A DNA stretch of 64,000 nucleotides from Verrucomicrobiales bacterium. Its GTDB lineage: Bacteria > Verrucomicrobiota > Verrucomicrobiia > Limisphaerales > UBA11320. The notes beneath the pieces were generated by a model, which made no database searches, was not told the origin of the DNA, and saw only the letters and a list, made by a program, of their open reading frames with translations. Location of the stretch: NCBI GenBank assembly GCA_016793885.1, contig JAEUHE010000002.1, positions 22,302 through 86,301 of the forward strand. Reading direction: 5' to 3'. How positions within the stretch are numbered: the first letter of the stretch is position 1; the number at the start of each line of letters is the position of its first letter. This document shows, piece after piece, positions 42,526 to 52,300 of the stretch. The translations under genes and the position numbers were made by a program.

Positions 42526-43257
42526 TCAAGGCGCGCTTTCAACGACTCGGAAGAAGCCGTTTTCAGGGGAAATTTTCAGGGTCGCACGCTGAAGGCCATC
42601 GCGAGTCGCAAGGATCCGGTTGCCCGCACTGAACGGCCTCGAAAGAGTCGGGGTCGACTGAACTGTATATGACCAGCTGGCGCGGCCGTTCCATTCCAGG
42701 ACCAAAATGTCTCCGTTAAGTTCAACGGTCACCAACCCTAGTCCGGTTGGGAGAGTGGGATTGGGAGCCAGACGACGGAGCAATCCCGGGTCATAGGCCC
42801 AAGCCCGATGATCGGTGAACAACCTGCCCGCAAAGTCGCGTGGTCGGCGGTCGACTTCCTGTCCGGCGTACGCGGAGGGGCCTTTCATAAACTTGTTCCA
42901 AACGGAAGGCTGCGCCCAAAAAGAGGGAAGTGTGTCCAACACCTCAAGGCGAGGAAGCTGACTGGTGGTCAGGGTCAGTCGAGTCTGGACAATGGCCCGA
43001 GTGCCTGGTTGCGGGAGGGAATGCACACGACCGCCGATAGTGGCTACGGGAGTTTCCGTTAGGGGATCCAACCACTCGAACCCCGATGCTCCGGCCTGGA
43101 TGGCCAGGCGGCCCGCGGTGGCGAGAGGCCCCGGCACGAGTTCTGGAACTGCAACTGCCGGAAAACAGACAACCATCATCCCCGCAAGGCAAGCTCTCCA
43201 AAAACTGATGGGAATTTGCTTTTTCAAAGCAAGGTTACCATGGCAGTTCGGAGACAC
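42526..43257 (-). CDS. Exported protein of unknown function
   Basis: A 243-residue protein I do not recognise. The N-terminus has a basic start then a hydrophobic stretch (FWRACLAGMMVVCFPAVAVP), consistent with export. The central part holds FEWLDPLTETPVATIGGRVH and a segment rich in Trp, Arg and Asp (WAQPSVWNKFMKGPSAYAGQ, DHRAWAYDPGLLRRLAP) without a known motif. The last ~60 residues (LVLEWNGRASWSYTVQSTPT, ...GFFRVVE) form the beta-rich tail seen on many secreted Verrucomicrobia proteins, also present on the giant protein and the PATR protein here. It is 46 bp upstream of the Hcp-like gene and probably cotranscribed with it. Confidence 0.65.
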   Translation of the reverse strand: MSPNCHGNLALKKQIPISFWRACLAGMMVVCFPAVAVPELVPGPLATAGRLAIQAGASGFEWLDPLTETPVATIGGRVHSLPQPGTRAIVQTRLTLTTSQLPRLEVLDTLPSFWAQPSVWNKFMKGPSAYAGQEVDRRPRDFAGRLFTDHRAWAYDPGLLRRLAPNPTLPTGLGLVTVELNGDILVLEWNGRASWSYTVQSTPTLSRPFSAGNRILATRDGLQRATLKISPENGFFRVVESAP

Positions 43258-43304
43258 TAAATCAATCAGAAAGCCCTGCTGAACCCGGTTTGGAAGTCCT
43301 TCCG

Positions 43305-45746
43305 TCAGCCCGTGCTCTTCATGCCCGAAGCCACGCCCTTGACGGTGATCGCCAGCAGCCTCCGGAGTTGCTCGGTGCGCTGCGCCTCGTCGGCCTTGCG
43401 CCAGAGTGAGAGAAACCGGATTTGCAGATAGTTGAGAGGATCGACGTACGGATTGCGCAACCGTATGGACTGCGCCAGGACCGGCTGCGTCTCCAGCAAC
43501 TCCTTGTGCCCGTTGATTGAAAGGATGGCTTCCACCGACCGGCGATACTCGGATTCGATCATCCCGAAGACCTGCTTGCGAACAGCGTCAGATTCCACCA
43601 GAGAGGCATACTGCCGAGCGATATCGAGGTCGGTCTTGGCGAGGGATACCTCGGCGTTGTCCAGGAGGCTGCGGAAGAAGGGCCAGCGGCGATACATTCG
43701 ACGGAGGACTTCCAGGCCTTGAGGGGTCTGGCCTTCGAACTCCTTCAAAGCGGATCCGACCCCGTACCAGGCTGAAATCAGATGCCTCGACTGTGTCCAG
43801 GAAAATACCCAGGGGATGGCACGCAGTTGACGGATGTCAGCGGTCGACGCCCGACGCGACGGTCTCGAGCCGAGCCTCAAATGCTCAATGAGGTCGATCG
43901 GGGTTGCTTGAAGGAAGTAATCCAGAAAGGCCGGGGTTTCGTAAACGAGCTTCTGATAATGCTTCAAGGACAGTTTGGCGAGCTGGCTGGCGAACGCCTC
44001 CCATTGGGGTAGTTCCTCGATCTCGGTTTCCGGCAGGCACTGGACGGCGATGACCGCCGACGTCAGCTGCTCCAGGTTGCGCTGCGCGATCGTAGGATTG
44101 GAATACTTCAACGAAATGACCTCCCCCTGCTCCGTGATGCGCAACCGTCCACCATGCGCCGCGTGGGGCTGGGCGCGCAGGCTACGGTAGCTCGAGCCGC
44201 CGCCACGATCGATCGTTCCGCCCTTACCATGGAACAGGCGCAGCTTCACTCCACATTCATCGGCTACGCGCGACATTTCCTTTTGCGCGCTGTAAAGAAA
44301 CCAATTTGCCGCCAGATAGCCGCCGTCCTTGTTGGAATCGGAGTAACCCACCATGACCTCCTGAATCCCGCCTCGATGTTTCAGATGGCGGCGGTATTCG
44401 ACGTCGGACCAGAGCCGGCCGAGAATCTGCGCTGACTTTTCCAGATCCTCGATGGTTTCAAACAAGGGGATTAAGTCGATTTCATAGACGCTGCCCAGAC
44501 GGGCGAGCTTGAACAACCGCAGGATGTCGTCCGCACTGCGGGTCATGCTGACGATGAAATGATTGGCAGCTTGGCGACCGTATTTTTGTTGGATGTCCCT
44601 AATGGCGCGAAGCTCCTCCAGCAGCTCGGGTTCCGAGTGGTCCAACTTCCCGCTGTGATCCCTGAAATCGAGCTGGGCGAGATGCGGGCCGAAGGTCTTG
44701 GCCTGATTCAGCAGCCGGAGCACGCGCCCGTTGGCGGCTCGTTTCGCATTCTGTTTCAACAGCGCCTGGCGGATGCCCTCCAGGGTGGCTATGAACTGCT
44801 CATGGTCGTGATTGCCTTCCCTGAGCTTGGTTCGCAGGCCTCCGATCTGGCTGCGAAAGAGCTCATAGGGCTGGTAACGTCCGGAAGTTTGCGCGCGGTT
44901 GTGGGGAACGTTGAGCGCCTGGGCAGGGTCGGAATGGGTGAGCTCCTGGCTTAGCTTCTCACACTCGCGAAGGTAGAAAGCCACCACCGTCTGGTGATGA
45001 CGTTCCATGGCGGTGCGGCTAATGTCCGGCGTGACAAAGGGGTTGCCGTCGCGGTCGCCGCCCGCCCAACTCGAAAAGGTTAGAAAGTGGCGTGTGCGTT
45101 TGACGCCCGGAAACTGCTTCGCGAGCTCAGAATCAAAGGTCTCGTAAAAGTTGGCCGCTGTTTCGAAAATGGTGCGGTTGAAGTAGTAGAGTGCAGTTTC
45201 TACCTCATGGAGCGGGCCGATCTTTTGCTCGCGGATCTCCTCCGTTTGCCAAAGTGCTTCGAGGACTTCCTCAGGCTGGTCCCAATTCTGGGTTAGGCGG
45301 GAAATTTGGTTGAGCACCGCGCGGCGGTTGGCCTCGGTGGGATGCGCGGTCAGCACCGGTTCAACTTGGAGCTCATCCAGAACCGCCTGTAACTGCCTGG
45401 GGTGGACGCCTGCAGCTTTCAATTCCTGAAAGAGGCTCCGGAGCGACATCGAAACGGTGCGTTTGGACTTCAGATTTCGCTCGCGGGCGCGTTCCTCGCA
45501 AAGATTGACCAGTTGAAAGAACAGGCTGAAGGCGTGGGCGAGCTGGCATGCCTCCTGAATATCGAGCCGATCCAGCAAGGAATGCTTGCTCCGTCGGCTC
45601 GCCTCGCTACCGAAATGGCGTGCCTGCTTGGACAGCTTCCGCACCGTGTCCAAGTGCTTGAACACTTTCTTGCCCGCCTGTTCCAGAATGATTCTGTCCA
45701 GACACCCTACCAACAGTTTGATTTCCTTTTTGATGAGTTTACTCAT
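43305..45746 (-). CDS. ppc: Phosphoenolpyruvate carboxylase
   Basis: An 813-residue PEP carboxylase, shorter than the ~880-930 residues of most bacterial enzymes. It carboxylates phosphoenolpyruvate with bicarbonate to give oxaloacetate, replenishing the TCA cycle. Signatures: the catalytic His135 in VLTAHPTEANRR, SSWAGGDRDGNPFVTPD, the second active-site block EVMVGYSDSNKDGGYLAANW with its essential Lys, and FHGKGGTIDRGGG. The C-terminus (ASGMKSTG) is close to the usual '-NTG' end that reaches into the active site. It is the one plainly housekeeping gene in its neighbourhood and lies between the secreted-protein genes and the eroded zone. Confidence 0.95.
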   Translation of the reverse strand: MSKLIKKEIKLLVGCLDRIILEQAGKKVFKHLDTVRKLSKQARHFGSEASRRSKHSLLDRLDIQEACQLAHAFSLFFQLVNLCEERARERNLKSKRTVSMSLRSLFQELKAAGVHPRQLQAVLDELQVEPVLTAHPTEANRRAVLNQISRLTQNWDQPEEVLEALWQTEEIREQKIGPLHEVETALYYFNRTIFETAANFYETFDSELAKQFPGVKRTRHFLTFSSWAGGDRDGNPFVTPDISRTAMERHHQTVVAFYLRECEKLSQELTHSDPAQALNVPHNRAQTSGRYQPYELFRSQIGGLRTKLREGNHDHEQFIATLEGIRQALLKQNAKRAANGRVLRLLNQAKTFGPHLAQLDFRDHSGKLDHSEPELLEELRAIRDIQQKYGRQAANHFIVSMTRSADDILRLFKLARLGSVYEIDLIPLFETIEDLEKSAQILGRLWSDVEYRRHLKHRGGIQEVMVGYSDSNKDGGYLAANWFLYSAQKEMSRVADECGVKLRLFHGKGGTIDRGGGSSYRSLRAQPHAAHGGRLRITEQGEVISLKYSNPTIAQRNLEQLTSAVIAVQCLPETEIEELPQWEAFASQLAKLSLKHYQKLVYETPAFLDYFLQATPIDLIEHLRLGSRPSRRASTADIRQLRAIPWVFSWTQSRHLISAWYGVGSALKEFEGQTPQGLEVLRRMYRRWPFFRSLLDNAEVSLAKTDLDIARQYASLVESDAVRKQVFGMIESEYRRSVEAILSINGHKELLETQPVLAQSIRLRNPYVDPLNYLQIRFLSLWRKADEAQRTEQLRRLLAITVKGVASGMKSTG

Positions 45747-46014
45747 GAGTGCGTCTCAATTGGCTCATTTCCAGCAATTCGGTGGCATCGTAACGTCGGC
45801 ACTTCTTAACCACTACAGTGCTGGCAAACAAGCTGTTCCCACCATCGTAGATCCGTTTGCGAGCCGGAGTAAGTGACGTGGACGTTAATAACACGTGCGT
45901 GGGAACTACGACAACCTACCTCATTCGAACAGGATGGACATGCCAATGAACCAATTTCAGGCCATGGATGAATATTTAAACGAATCCCTTCAACCTTCAT
46001 GAAACAGCGAGATC

Positions 46015-46145
46015 GATGCGGGGCGAGCACCCCGCGTTATTCTTGGGATGGCTTGGTGGCTTTGTACAGGAAGAGTGGCTGGATTCGGGGAGAAGCAGGG
46101 GGGGGCTCCACCCCACCGATCCCGGCGGGACTGAATCGACTGTCC
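46015..46145 (+). pseudogene. Fragment of a paralogue of the 48431 gene
   Basis: A ~130-bp stretch is closely similar to nt ~48857-48990 of the intact gene downstream. Here MRGEHPALFLGWLGGFVQEEW corresponds to MRGDYRALFLGWLAGFVPEEW there, with one fewer identical residue block after LDSGR. A frameshift in a G-run near 46088 moves the continuation (STPPIPAGLNRLS) into another frame. No start, no remaining N- or C-terminal parts. A decayed duplicate of the central region of that gene. Confidence 0.72.
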
Positions 46146-46250
46146 AGAAACGCTGTAAAAGAGCGGCAGGACGATGGAACTATAAACCTCCTCGAACCGC
46201 TTCGCGATCGACTCTATATTCGTCACCTGCACCCCGAAGCGTCTTGGGGT

Positions 46251-46690
46251 GCGGTAGCCCTCTCTCATCTCTACCTCCAAAATTGGGTACTAGACAAGTT
46301 GTTGGGAATCCTCACGTGGTCGCGTGAGGTCCTGATGCTGAAGCCGAGAACCCGTAGGGTTCAAAGAGATTAGCCGGGGCGTGGAGCGCAGCGACACCCC
46401 CGGTCTGTCGGCCCCAAAATAAACAGCACCCTGAAAGGCGTGCCACCAGACGGCCAATGGAATGACGAACTGATTAGGTTCCTTGAAGGGGTTGACGCAA
46501 GCCTAAGAAGCCGGTGGCATCGCTGGGCGATGCTCCTTACTTTTAACAGTTCCGGAGGTGCGAGCACCCCCGGCTAAATCTATTTGAACCCTGCGGGTTC
46601 GGGCCGTGCCGACAAAGTGAGAAACGCCGTCGTTACCCAGCTTGTCTAGCTCCCACTTTTGGAGGTAAAGAGGAGAGCCCTCTACCGCTT
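46251..46690. repeat. Facing pair of family-C repeats with intervening hairpin
   Basis: A left copy (46251-~46414, + orientation) and a right copy (~46556-46687, reverse orientation) share GCGGTAG...CTCT, CTACCTCCAAAA.TGGG, CTAGACAAG.TG, GAACCCG.AGGGTTCAAA and TAGCCGGGG. The inner part includes a perfect hairpin GCATCGCTGGGCGATGC near 46515-46531. The pair forms a composite palindromic block of ~440 bp with no credible gene. Sequence of this type is dispersed in Verrucomicrobia genomes to my recollection; copy number here cannot be checked. Confidence 0.75.
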
Positions 46691-46810
46691 TGCAGCCCAC
46701 TCGGAGGGGGATCCCGGCAGTCCTCACCCGGGAATAGTCACACCCCAGCCCTACCCCACCCGTTGTTTCCTCGAGCTTTTCCGGACGGTTACCGCTAGGC
46801 TCCAAGTTGC

Positions 46811-47461
46811 ATGAAGCTCGACCATCCTGCTTTGGTAAGACTGCTGCAGAGAGCCTACTCCGGCGAGAAAGCCGCGGCATTCGCCTACATCGGGCATGCG
46901 CGTTCGTTGCGAGACCCGGCAGCTCAGGCAGCGGTGCGTCAGATCGAATTGGATGAATGGAAACACCGCGAGAATGTGCTCGAGCTGATGCGGCGCTACG
47001 AGGTGCCCGTCTCGCGCTGGCTCGAGGTGAGGCTCCACATCATCGGCAGGGTCATCTCCGCCAGCTGCCATGTCATCGGACGGTTCATGCCGTTCTTCTT
47101 CGCAGGAAAGCTAGAGAGCGGGAATGTGTGCGAATACTTCGTCATGATGCGCCACTTTAATTCGCTGGGCATCCATGATCATGATGACATGCTCTACGAG
47201 ATGGGGATGAAAGAAAAGGAGCACGAGATTTACTTCCTGGATCAAATTCGAAAAAGCGGTCTTTTGCCACTGTTCGAACGGCTGTTCTCGTGGGGCGAAA
47301 GGAGGAGTGCGAACGATGTGGACCTAGATAAGAAGCTTCCTGTGAGTGAGTCCGGTCACTATTGCAGGACCTACAAGGCACGGAAGCACACCCAGGGAAC
47401 TGCATTTAGCCGCAAGAAACAAAAGAAGACGAAAGAGGAGGACAACGGCACGAATCACTAA
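46811..47461 (+). CDS. Coq7/ferritin-like di-iron protein with repeat-derived C-terminus
   Basis: A 216-residue protein. Residues ~1-170 form a four-helix ferritin-like domain with di-iron ligands in SGEKAAAFAYIGHAR (Glu), IELDEWKHRENVLELM (ExxxH), a matching Glu/His set in NVCEYFVMMRHF, and MKEKEHEIYFLDQI (ExxxH). This resembles demethoxyubiquinone hydroxylase (Coq7) and related hydroxylases. The central helices (VISASCHVIGRFMPFFFAG) are hydrophobic and may sit on the membrane. The final 18 residues, FSRKKQKKTKEEDNGTNH, and the stop codon are encoded inside the first unit of repeat array 3, so the original end was replaced. Whether it acts on quinones is unknown; no ubiquinone gene is nearby. 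Confidence 0.78.
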   Translation: MKLDHPALVRLLQRAYSGEKAAAFAYIGHARSLRDPAAQAAVRQIELDEWKHRENVLELMRRYEVPVSRWLEVRLHIIGRVISASCHVIGRFMPFFFAGKLESGNVCEYFVMMRHFNSLGIHDHDDMLYEMGMKEKEHEIYFLDQIRKSGLLPLFERLFSWGERRSANDVDLDKKLPVSESGHYCRTYKARKHTQGTAFSRKKQKKTKEEDNGTNH

Positions 47462-47965
47462 GTCCCAATCGGATTCGGTTTTTTCGTCGTCTTTCGCTTT
47501 TTGCGGCTAAGCGTCCCCTCCCCGGGCCTCGGTTGCGCTGGCCTGACCGCACACACCGCGCAGAACCGGACACCCAACTGCGGAGGGCGATGCCCCAATT
47601 CCCGAGATAGCTGCATTTAGCCGCAAGAAACAAAAGAAGACGAAAGAGGAGGACAACGGCACGAATCACTAAGTCCCAATCGGATTCGGTTTTTTCGTCG
47701 TCTTTCGCTTTTTGCGGCTAAACGTCCCCTCCCCGGTCCGCGGTTAGGTTGGCCCGTCGGCACCCCACCGCCCAGAACCGGACACCCAACTGCGGAGGGC
47801 CGATGCCCCAATTCCCGAGAGAGCTGCATTTAGCCGCAAGAAACGAAAGAAGACGAAAGAAGAGGACAACCGAACGAATTACCAAGTCCCAATCCCATTC
47901 GGTTCTTTCGTCGTCTTTCGCTTTTTGCGGCCAAAGGTCCCCTCCCCCGGTCCGCGGGTACGTGG
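47404..47965 (+). repeat. Stem-loop repeat array 3 (family A, 3 copies)
   Basis: Unit starts at 47405, 47617 and 47830 (period 212-213 bp), same orientation as arrays 1 and 2. Left arms read TTTAGCCGCAAGAAACAAAAG, a subtype also found in the third unit of array 1. The first unit overlaps the 3' end of the Coq7-like gene. The array is followed directly, after a short linker remnant, by a truncated gene on the other strand. The right arm of the last unit has diverged (GCGGCCAAA). Confidence 0.92.
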
Positions 47966-47983
47966 GCTTGGCCGCGGACAACG

Positions 47984-48135
47984 CAGCACGTTTCCGCGGT
48001 CGGCGCTCCTTCTGCGACCTCATACCAGATGACGTAGTAGTCACCCGTCGCGCGCCGGCGAATGGCTTCTCTCAGTTCTCGATCCGAGAAGCGGGCGAAA
48101 TGCTTGGCCTGCTCCTCGGCAGCGTCCTCCCAAAG
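47984..48135 (-). pseudogene. Truncated copy of the 119-residue gene at 54713
   Basis: Encodes EDAAEEQAKHFARFSDRELR, then EAIRRRATGDYYVIWYEVAE and TAETC, matching the N-terminal half of the intact gene (EDAAEDQARRFARFLDRELR, EFIRRRATGDYYVIWYEVAK). Nucleotide similarity to 54901-55056 is high throughout. The frame then runs into repeat array 3, so the C-terminal half is lost. The start region also differs. A clear decayed paralogue. Confidence 0.8.
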
Positions 48136-48150
48136 CGCCCGATTCTCAAT

Positions 48151-48342
48151 CGACGGACCTGGACCCAAGCCGAAGACGCGTTGGTCGGGACAGCTCCTGA
48201 CATGGAAATCGCCACGCGGTTGCAGCGCACTGTGGAATCGGTCCGCCCACGTCGACTGCGCCCACTAGGAAAGCCTCGCGCCTTCAATCCCAAATGGCTG
48301 CCTTGGACTAAGGAGCAAGAAGCGATGCTAGGCAACGGCGAG
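48151..48342 (+). pseudogene. Remnant of a SANT/Myb-like DNA-binding protein
   Basis: This short stretch reads TWTQAEDALVGTAPDMEIAT, then RLQRTVESVRPRRLRPLGKP and KWLPWTKEQEAMLGNGE. It matches a tandem 'W-x-EE-LLGT-PD-ELA-LGR' pattern seen in Verrucomicrobia/Planctomycetes SANT-like proteins, which are probably DNA-binding. No start or stop in proper context is visible and the second repeat is cut short. The longer open frame that contains it begins inside the repeat array and is not a gene. Assignment rests on motif memory, so moderate confidence only. Confidence 0.5.
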
Positions 48343-48439
48343 ACAACGGGTAGGACAAATGTAGCTGGCCCTCAGGCTACTTCTTCGGCACCCTGGTGCA
48401 GGTTGCAGGCGGTCCTTTTCGCCTACAGAAATGGTCACC

Positions 48440-49303
48440 ATGAGCGAATATCAATATTACGAGTTTGCAGCCATTGACGGACCCATTTCAGACGCAGGTC
48501 TGCGCTATGCTCAAGGCTGTTCCAGTAGCGCTGAGGTCTCCCGTGTTCGCTGGCAGAACACTTATAACTACGGCGATTTTCGAGGAAGCGTGGACACGCT
48601 GCTCAAGCACTACGACGCCCATTTCTACATCGCCAACTGGGGCACGGTTCGTCTCGGTTTGGCATTTCCGAAAGGAGTGTTCTCACCAAAGGCACTCAAG
48701 CCATATCTCCAGAGAAGTGAAGAGTGCCAAGAAACCCTAAGGGTCAAAGAAACCACCGAACGATGCATTCTGTATTGGGAGCGGGATGAGGAAGGCGGAG
48801 GGGGGTGGGAGGAAGGTGAGGGTATCCTCGACGAACTTATCGGGGTGCGCGATGAATTGATGCGCGGCGACTACCGGGCTCTATTCTTGGGATGGCTCGC
48901 TGGTTTTGTGCCTGAAGAGTGGGTGGATTCCGGAAGAGTCAAAGTTTCTACTCCACCGATCCCGGACGGGTTGAACCAACTTAGCCCCGCGCAGAAAGAG
49001 CTGCTTGAGCACTTTCCGGTGGATCCCGACGCACTCGCGACAGCGGCTCAGCTGTCTCCTGGCACGTCGCAGAACTGTATACCCATCGCCAAAGCTCTGG
49101 AGCGTCTTTCCGATTCCGAAATGCGCGTATTGCTAGGCCGGGTGGCTGAGGGCGGCGGACCTGCCGTCAGGGTCGAGTTGCAGCGACTGACATTCCCAAA
49201 ACGGAAGAGCTCCCCCAGCAGAGCGCTGCGGTGCGTCGATTTCGCCGCCAAAGTTATCGAGGCTCGATCCACCGGACAGCCGAAGGGACGCGGTTCTGGT
49301 TAG
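48440..49303 (+). CDS. Conserved hypothetical protein (YYEF...ANWGT family)
   Basis: About 287 residues from ATG 48440 (48431 is an in-frame alternative). The protein opens MSEYQYYEFAAIDGPISDAG and carries WQNTYNYGDFRGSVDTLLKH and DAHFYIANWGTVRLGLAFP. This is an opening shared by a widely distributed bacterial family of unknown function, often annotated only as hypothetical. Other stretches: an acidic Gly/Glu-rich segment (RDEEGGGGWEEGEG), then RALFLGWLAGFVPEEWVDSG and LNQLSPAQKELLEHF. No signal peptide, membrane segment or catalytic motif is evident, so it is probably cytoplasmic. A fragment of a paralogue lies at 46015-46145. It sits in the eroded zone but appears intact. Confidence 0.72.
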   Translation: MSEYQYYEFAAIDGPISDAGLRYAQGCSSSAEVSRVRWQNTYNYGDFRGSVDTLLKHYDAHFYIANWGTVRLGLAFPKGVFSPKALKPYLQRSEECQETLRVKETTERCILYWERDEEGGGGWEEGEGILDELIGVRDELMRGDYRALFLGWLAGFVPEEWVDSGRVKVSTPPIPDGLNQLSPAQKELLEHFPVDPDALATAAQLSPGTSQNCIPIAKALERLSDSEMRVLLGRVAEGGGPAVRVELQRLTFPKRKSSPSRALRCVDFAAKVIEARSTGQPKGRGSG

Positions 49304-49373
49304 GAGGTAGCGCTGAGAGTCGCCCTGGCGGGATTCCGGTTGCGCGATCCCGCCGGAAAGGTTACTCATGTGA

Positions 49374-52300
49374 ATGGCCTTCCACTCTATGTTCAGCCGA
49401 TCGCGCGTACACGGCAAGGGTTCTCTGGTGGCCTTTTGGCATGAGTTGGCGTCTTCGGCAACCCTGCGATTACTTCTTCTGCTGCTCATAACGTCGCACC
49501 CGGTGCAAGCTCAGTCTGACTTGATTCCGGACTCACAACTGCGTCTGGCCATTCGTCAAACCCTAGGCAAAGCTTACGGTGAGATTACGATCCACGACTT
49601 GCAACGTCTCAAGCACCTGGACGCAAGCTATGCGGCGCGATTTGGAGGCCCGCTCCCGGTAATCAACGCGCCGATTCGGAGCCTTCAGGGACTTCAGCTC
49701 GCCACAAATCTTGAATCATTGAACCTTGAGGGAAGTCCGATTCCGGCTTCTGACCCCAACGCGTTCATGCTCAGCCTCCCGGCTTTGGAACTAACCGATT
49801 TTTCACCTCTCGCAACGCTCGGCCACTTGCTTGATCTTCGGCTGGGTCTGAACAGGCTTCACACGATTCAACTTCCTCCAGGCCTGACCAACCTCACCAG
49901 TCTCAGCGTGGAGTGGGTTGTACAACTCAAACTCCCCAAGGACCTGGATCGGCTACAGATTTTAAACGCTGCGGGTGCGGGACATCCGGGATTCCGTCTG
50001 GTGGAATGCTCATTTCTGGCAGACCTGCCCAACCTCAAACAGCTGAACTTGTCGGGAGCTCGGTTAGAGAATCTGGATTGTCTCGGCGGACTATCGAATC
50101 TCAACGTTCTGAATCTTGCGGACAACGGCCTCTTGGAGTTCTCATTCCCTGCGACCTTCGGCCGGCTTAAGGTGCTAGACCTTTCGTACAACTCGTTCGT
50201 GAACACGTCCTTCTTGGAGCACGCCCCTCCCCTGCACGAACTCCACTTGTCCGGAATCAGTTTGTCCCGGTTTGTGCTACCGACATCGCTCGCCGGGCTG
50301 GAATCACTTGATTTGTCGAACAATCGGTTAGTCGAGCTCTCGCTTCCGGCTGGAATGGAACGTCTTTCGCATCTCACTCTGTCTGGGAACCTGTTGAGCC
50401 AAGTCCAGCTTCCTCCGGATCTTGTGCGTCTGACTCATCTCGATCTTTCGTTTAACCCGCTCGATAATCCGCGGCTGCCCGCGGGACTGAGCAACGTGGT
50501 AAGTCTTGATCTGCGTGGCCGGTCGCTCACCACACTGAGCTTCCCGTCGGGATGGATCTCCCTCCAGGACCTACTCCTCGGAGCGGCCCCAACTTACTGC
50601 CACTATCCGCCCACTTGCGTGGAGGCTCCGCTCGAACTGCGTGTGTCCTTCGCTGAAGATATGCTCGGCCTGCAGCGACTCGATCTGTCCGGGAGAAATG
50701 TAGCAACTTTGGAACTTAAGGGGGCGCTCCCTCAGCTGTCGGTTTTGTCTCTCACGAACAATCCGCTGAAATCGCTCCAGCTGACTGGCTGGTTTCCGGA
50801 CTTGCATCGGGTGGAGGTTAGGGGTGGTTTTTTCGGAGACGCTGAGCTCGCGGAATTAGTTCTATCACCCGGCGTGAGTAACCTAAGGGAACTCGTCCTG
50901 CCGGGGAATTCCCTGCGCCACACGGCGTTTCTCGCCAATCTTGACCGGCTGGAGGTTCTCAATTTGGATTACAACCAACTCTCAACATTTAGCTTCCCAA
51001 CGCAGCTGGCCCATCTGACTCAAGTGTCACTGAGCGGCAATCGGTTGACGCGTCTGGACCTGCCTCCGGGGTTGAGCCGTCTGAGCTCACTCTCTGCATC
51101 CGTTAACCAACTCACCAACATCACCTTCCCAATCACCTGGCCACAGCTCCGGGTTCTAAACCTGAGCAACAACCAGCTGGACAAGGCTTCTTTTTTGGAA
51201 AAACTCCCAGGACTGACGACATTGGACCTTCTCGGCAACGCTCTGGGCCATTTGGGCTCTTCCGACCTAAGCGCGGCCCTTGAGCATCTCGATGTGAGCA
51301 ACAATCCCTTCCAGGAGCTGGTCCTCCCCGGTGGTCTAGCTCAGCTGCGCGAGTTGAACATCAACAGCTGTCCATCACTGACGGCCGTGGTCTTGCCTAC
51401 GGGGATGACCGAACTCAGAGATTTGATCATCCATGGCTGCCCGTCACTGAAGGTCGTGGCCTTGCCAACGGGGATGACCGAACTCAGAAATCTCTGGCTG
51501 AGCTACAACGCCAATCTTGAGGACCTTCAGCTACCTGAGGACTTGATCAACTTGAGAAGGCTTAATCTTTATTCCAACCATCTTCGGAACTTGGTCATCC
51601 CTAGCGGATTGGTGAACCTTGAGGAGTTAAACGCGCTGGGGAATAAGCTGGAGGGCTTGGTCTTGCCCCCCACGCTGGTCCGATTGAGCACATTGGGGCT
51701 GGCCAACAACGCCTTAGAAAACACCGACTTCCTGGTGATGCTAAACCACCTCAAGGTTTTGTCGCTTAACCTTAACAAGCTCAGCAGATTCATCCCGCAA
51801 GCGAACCTCGCGACGTTGGAGGTGCTGGAACTGGTTGGCAACCAATTGACGGAGTTGCGATTGCCTAACACGTTTTCACAACTGACCGCGCTTTCGGTAT
51901 CAGGAAACAAGCTGACAGAACTCAGTTTGCCGGATGGGGCACGCAGCCTGACATATCTGTCGGCCGCCCAAAACCAAATCTCCTCTCTCACCATCCCCAG
52001 AGGGATGAAAAAACTTGTCCATGTCGACGTTTCTGACAACGTTCTGAGCCGATTTCATTTGCCACCCGACGCCGGTGTCCAAGAGAGCGAGTTGTATGTG
52101 TCCGGAAATCCTCCACTCAAAGAGGTCACCCTTGCCGCGGATGTAAAAGTAACGCCCTCGATATTGGTGCTTCGCCAACAAGGTGTGCAGGTCAACATCG
52201 AACCCGTGTTAAGGAATATTGAACTCCATGTCACGCCCCCGGGTGCCTTCCCGGTCTGGATGAGCCTCGAAATGTTTTTTTCCGAAGGAACGTATACGAT

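Noticed and set aside
47749..48477. 242-codon + strand frame across array 3 and the following zone
   Set aside because: It starts in a repeat linker, runs antisense through a truncated gene, then through the SANT-like remnant; it is a mosaic of unrelated pieces.
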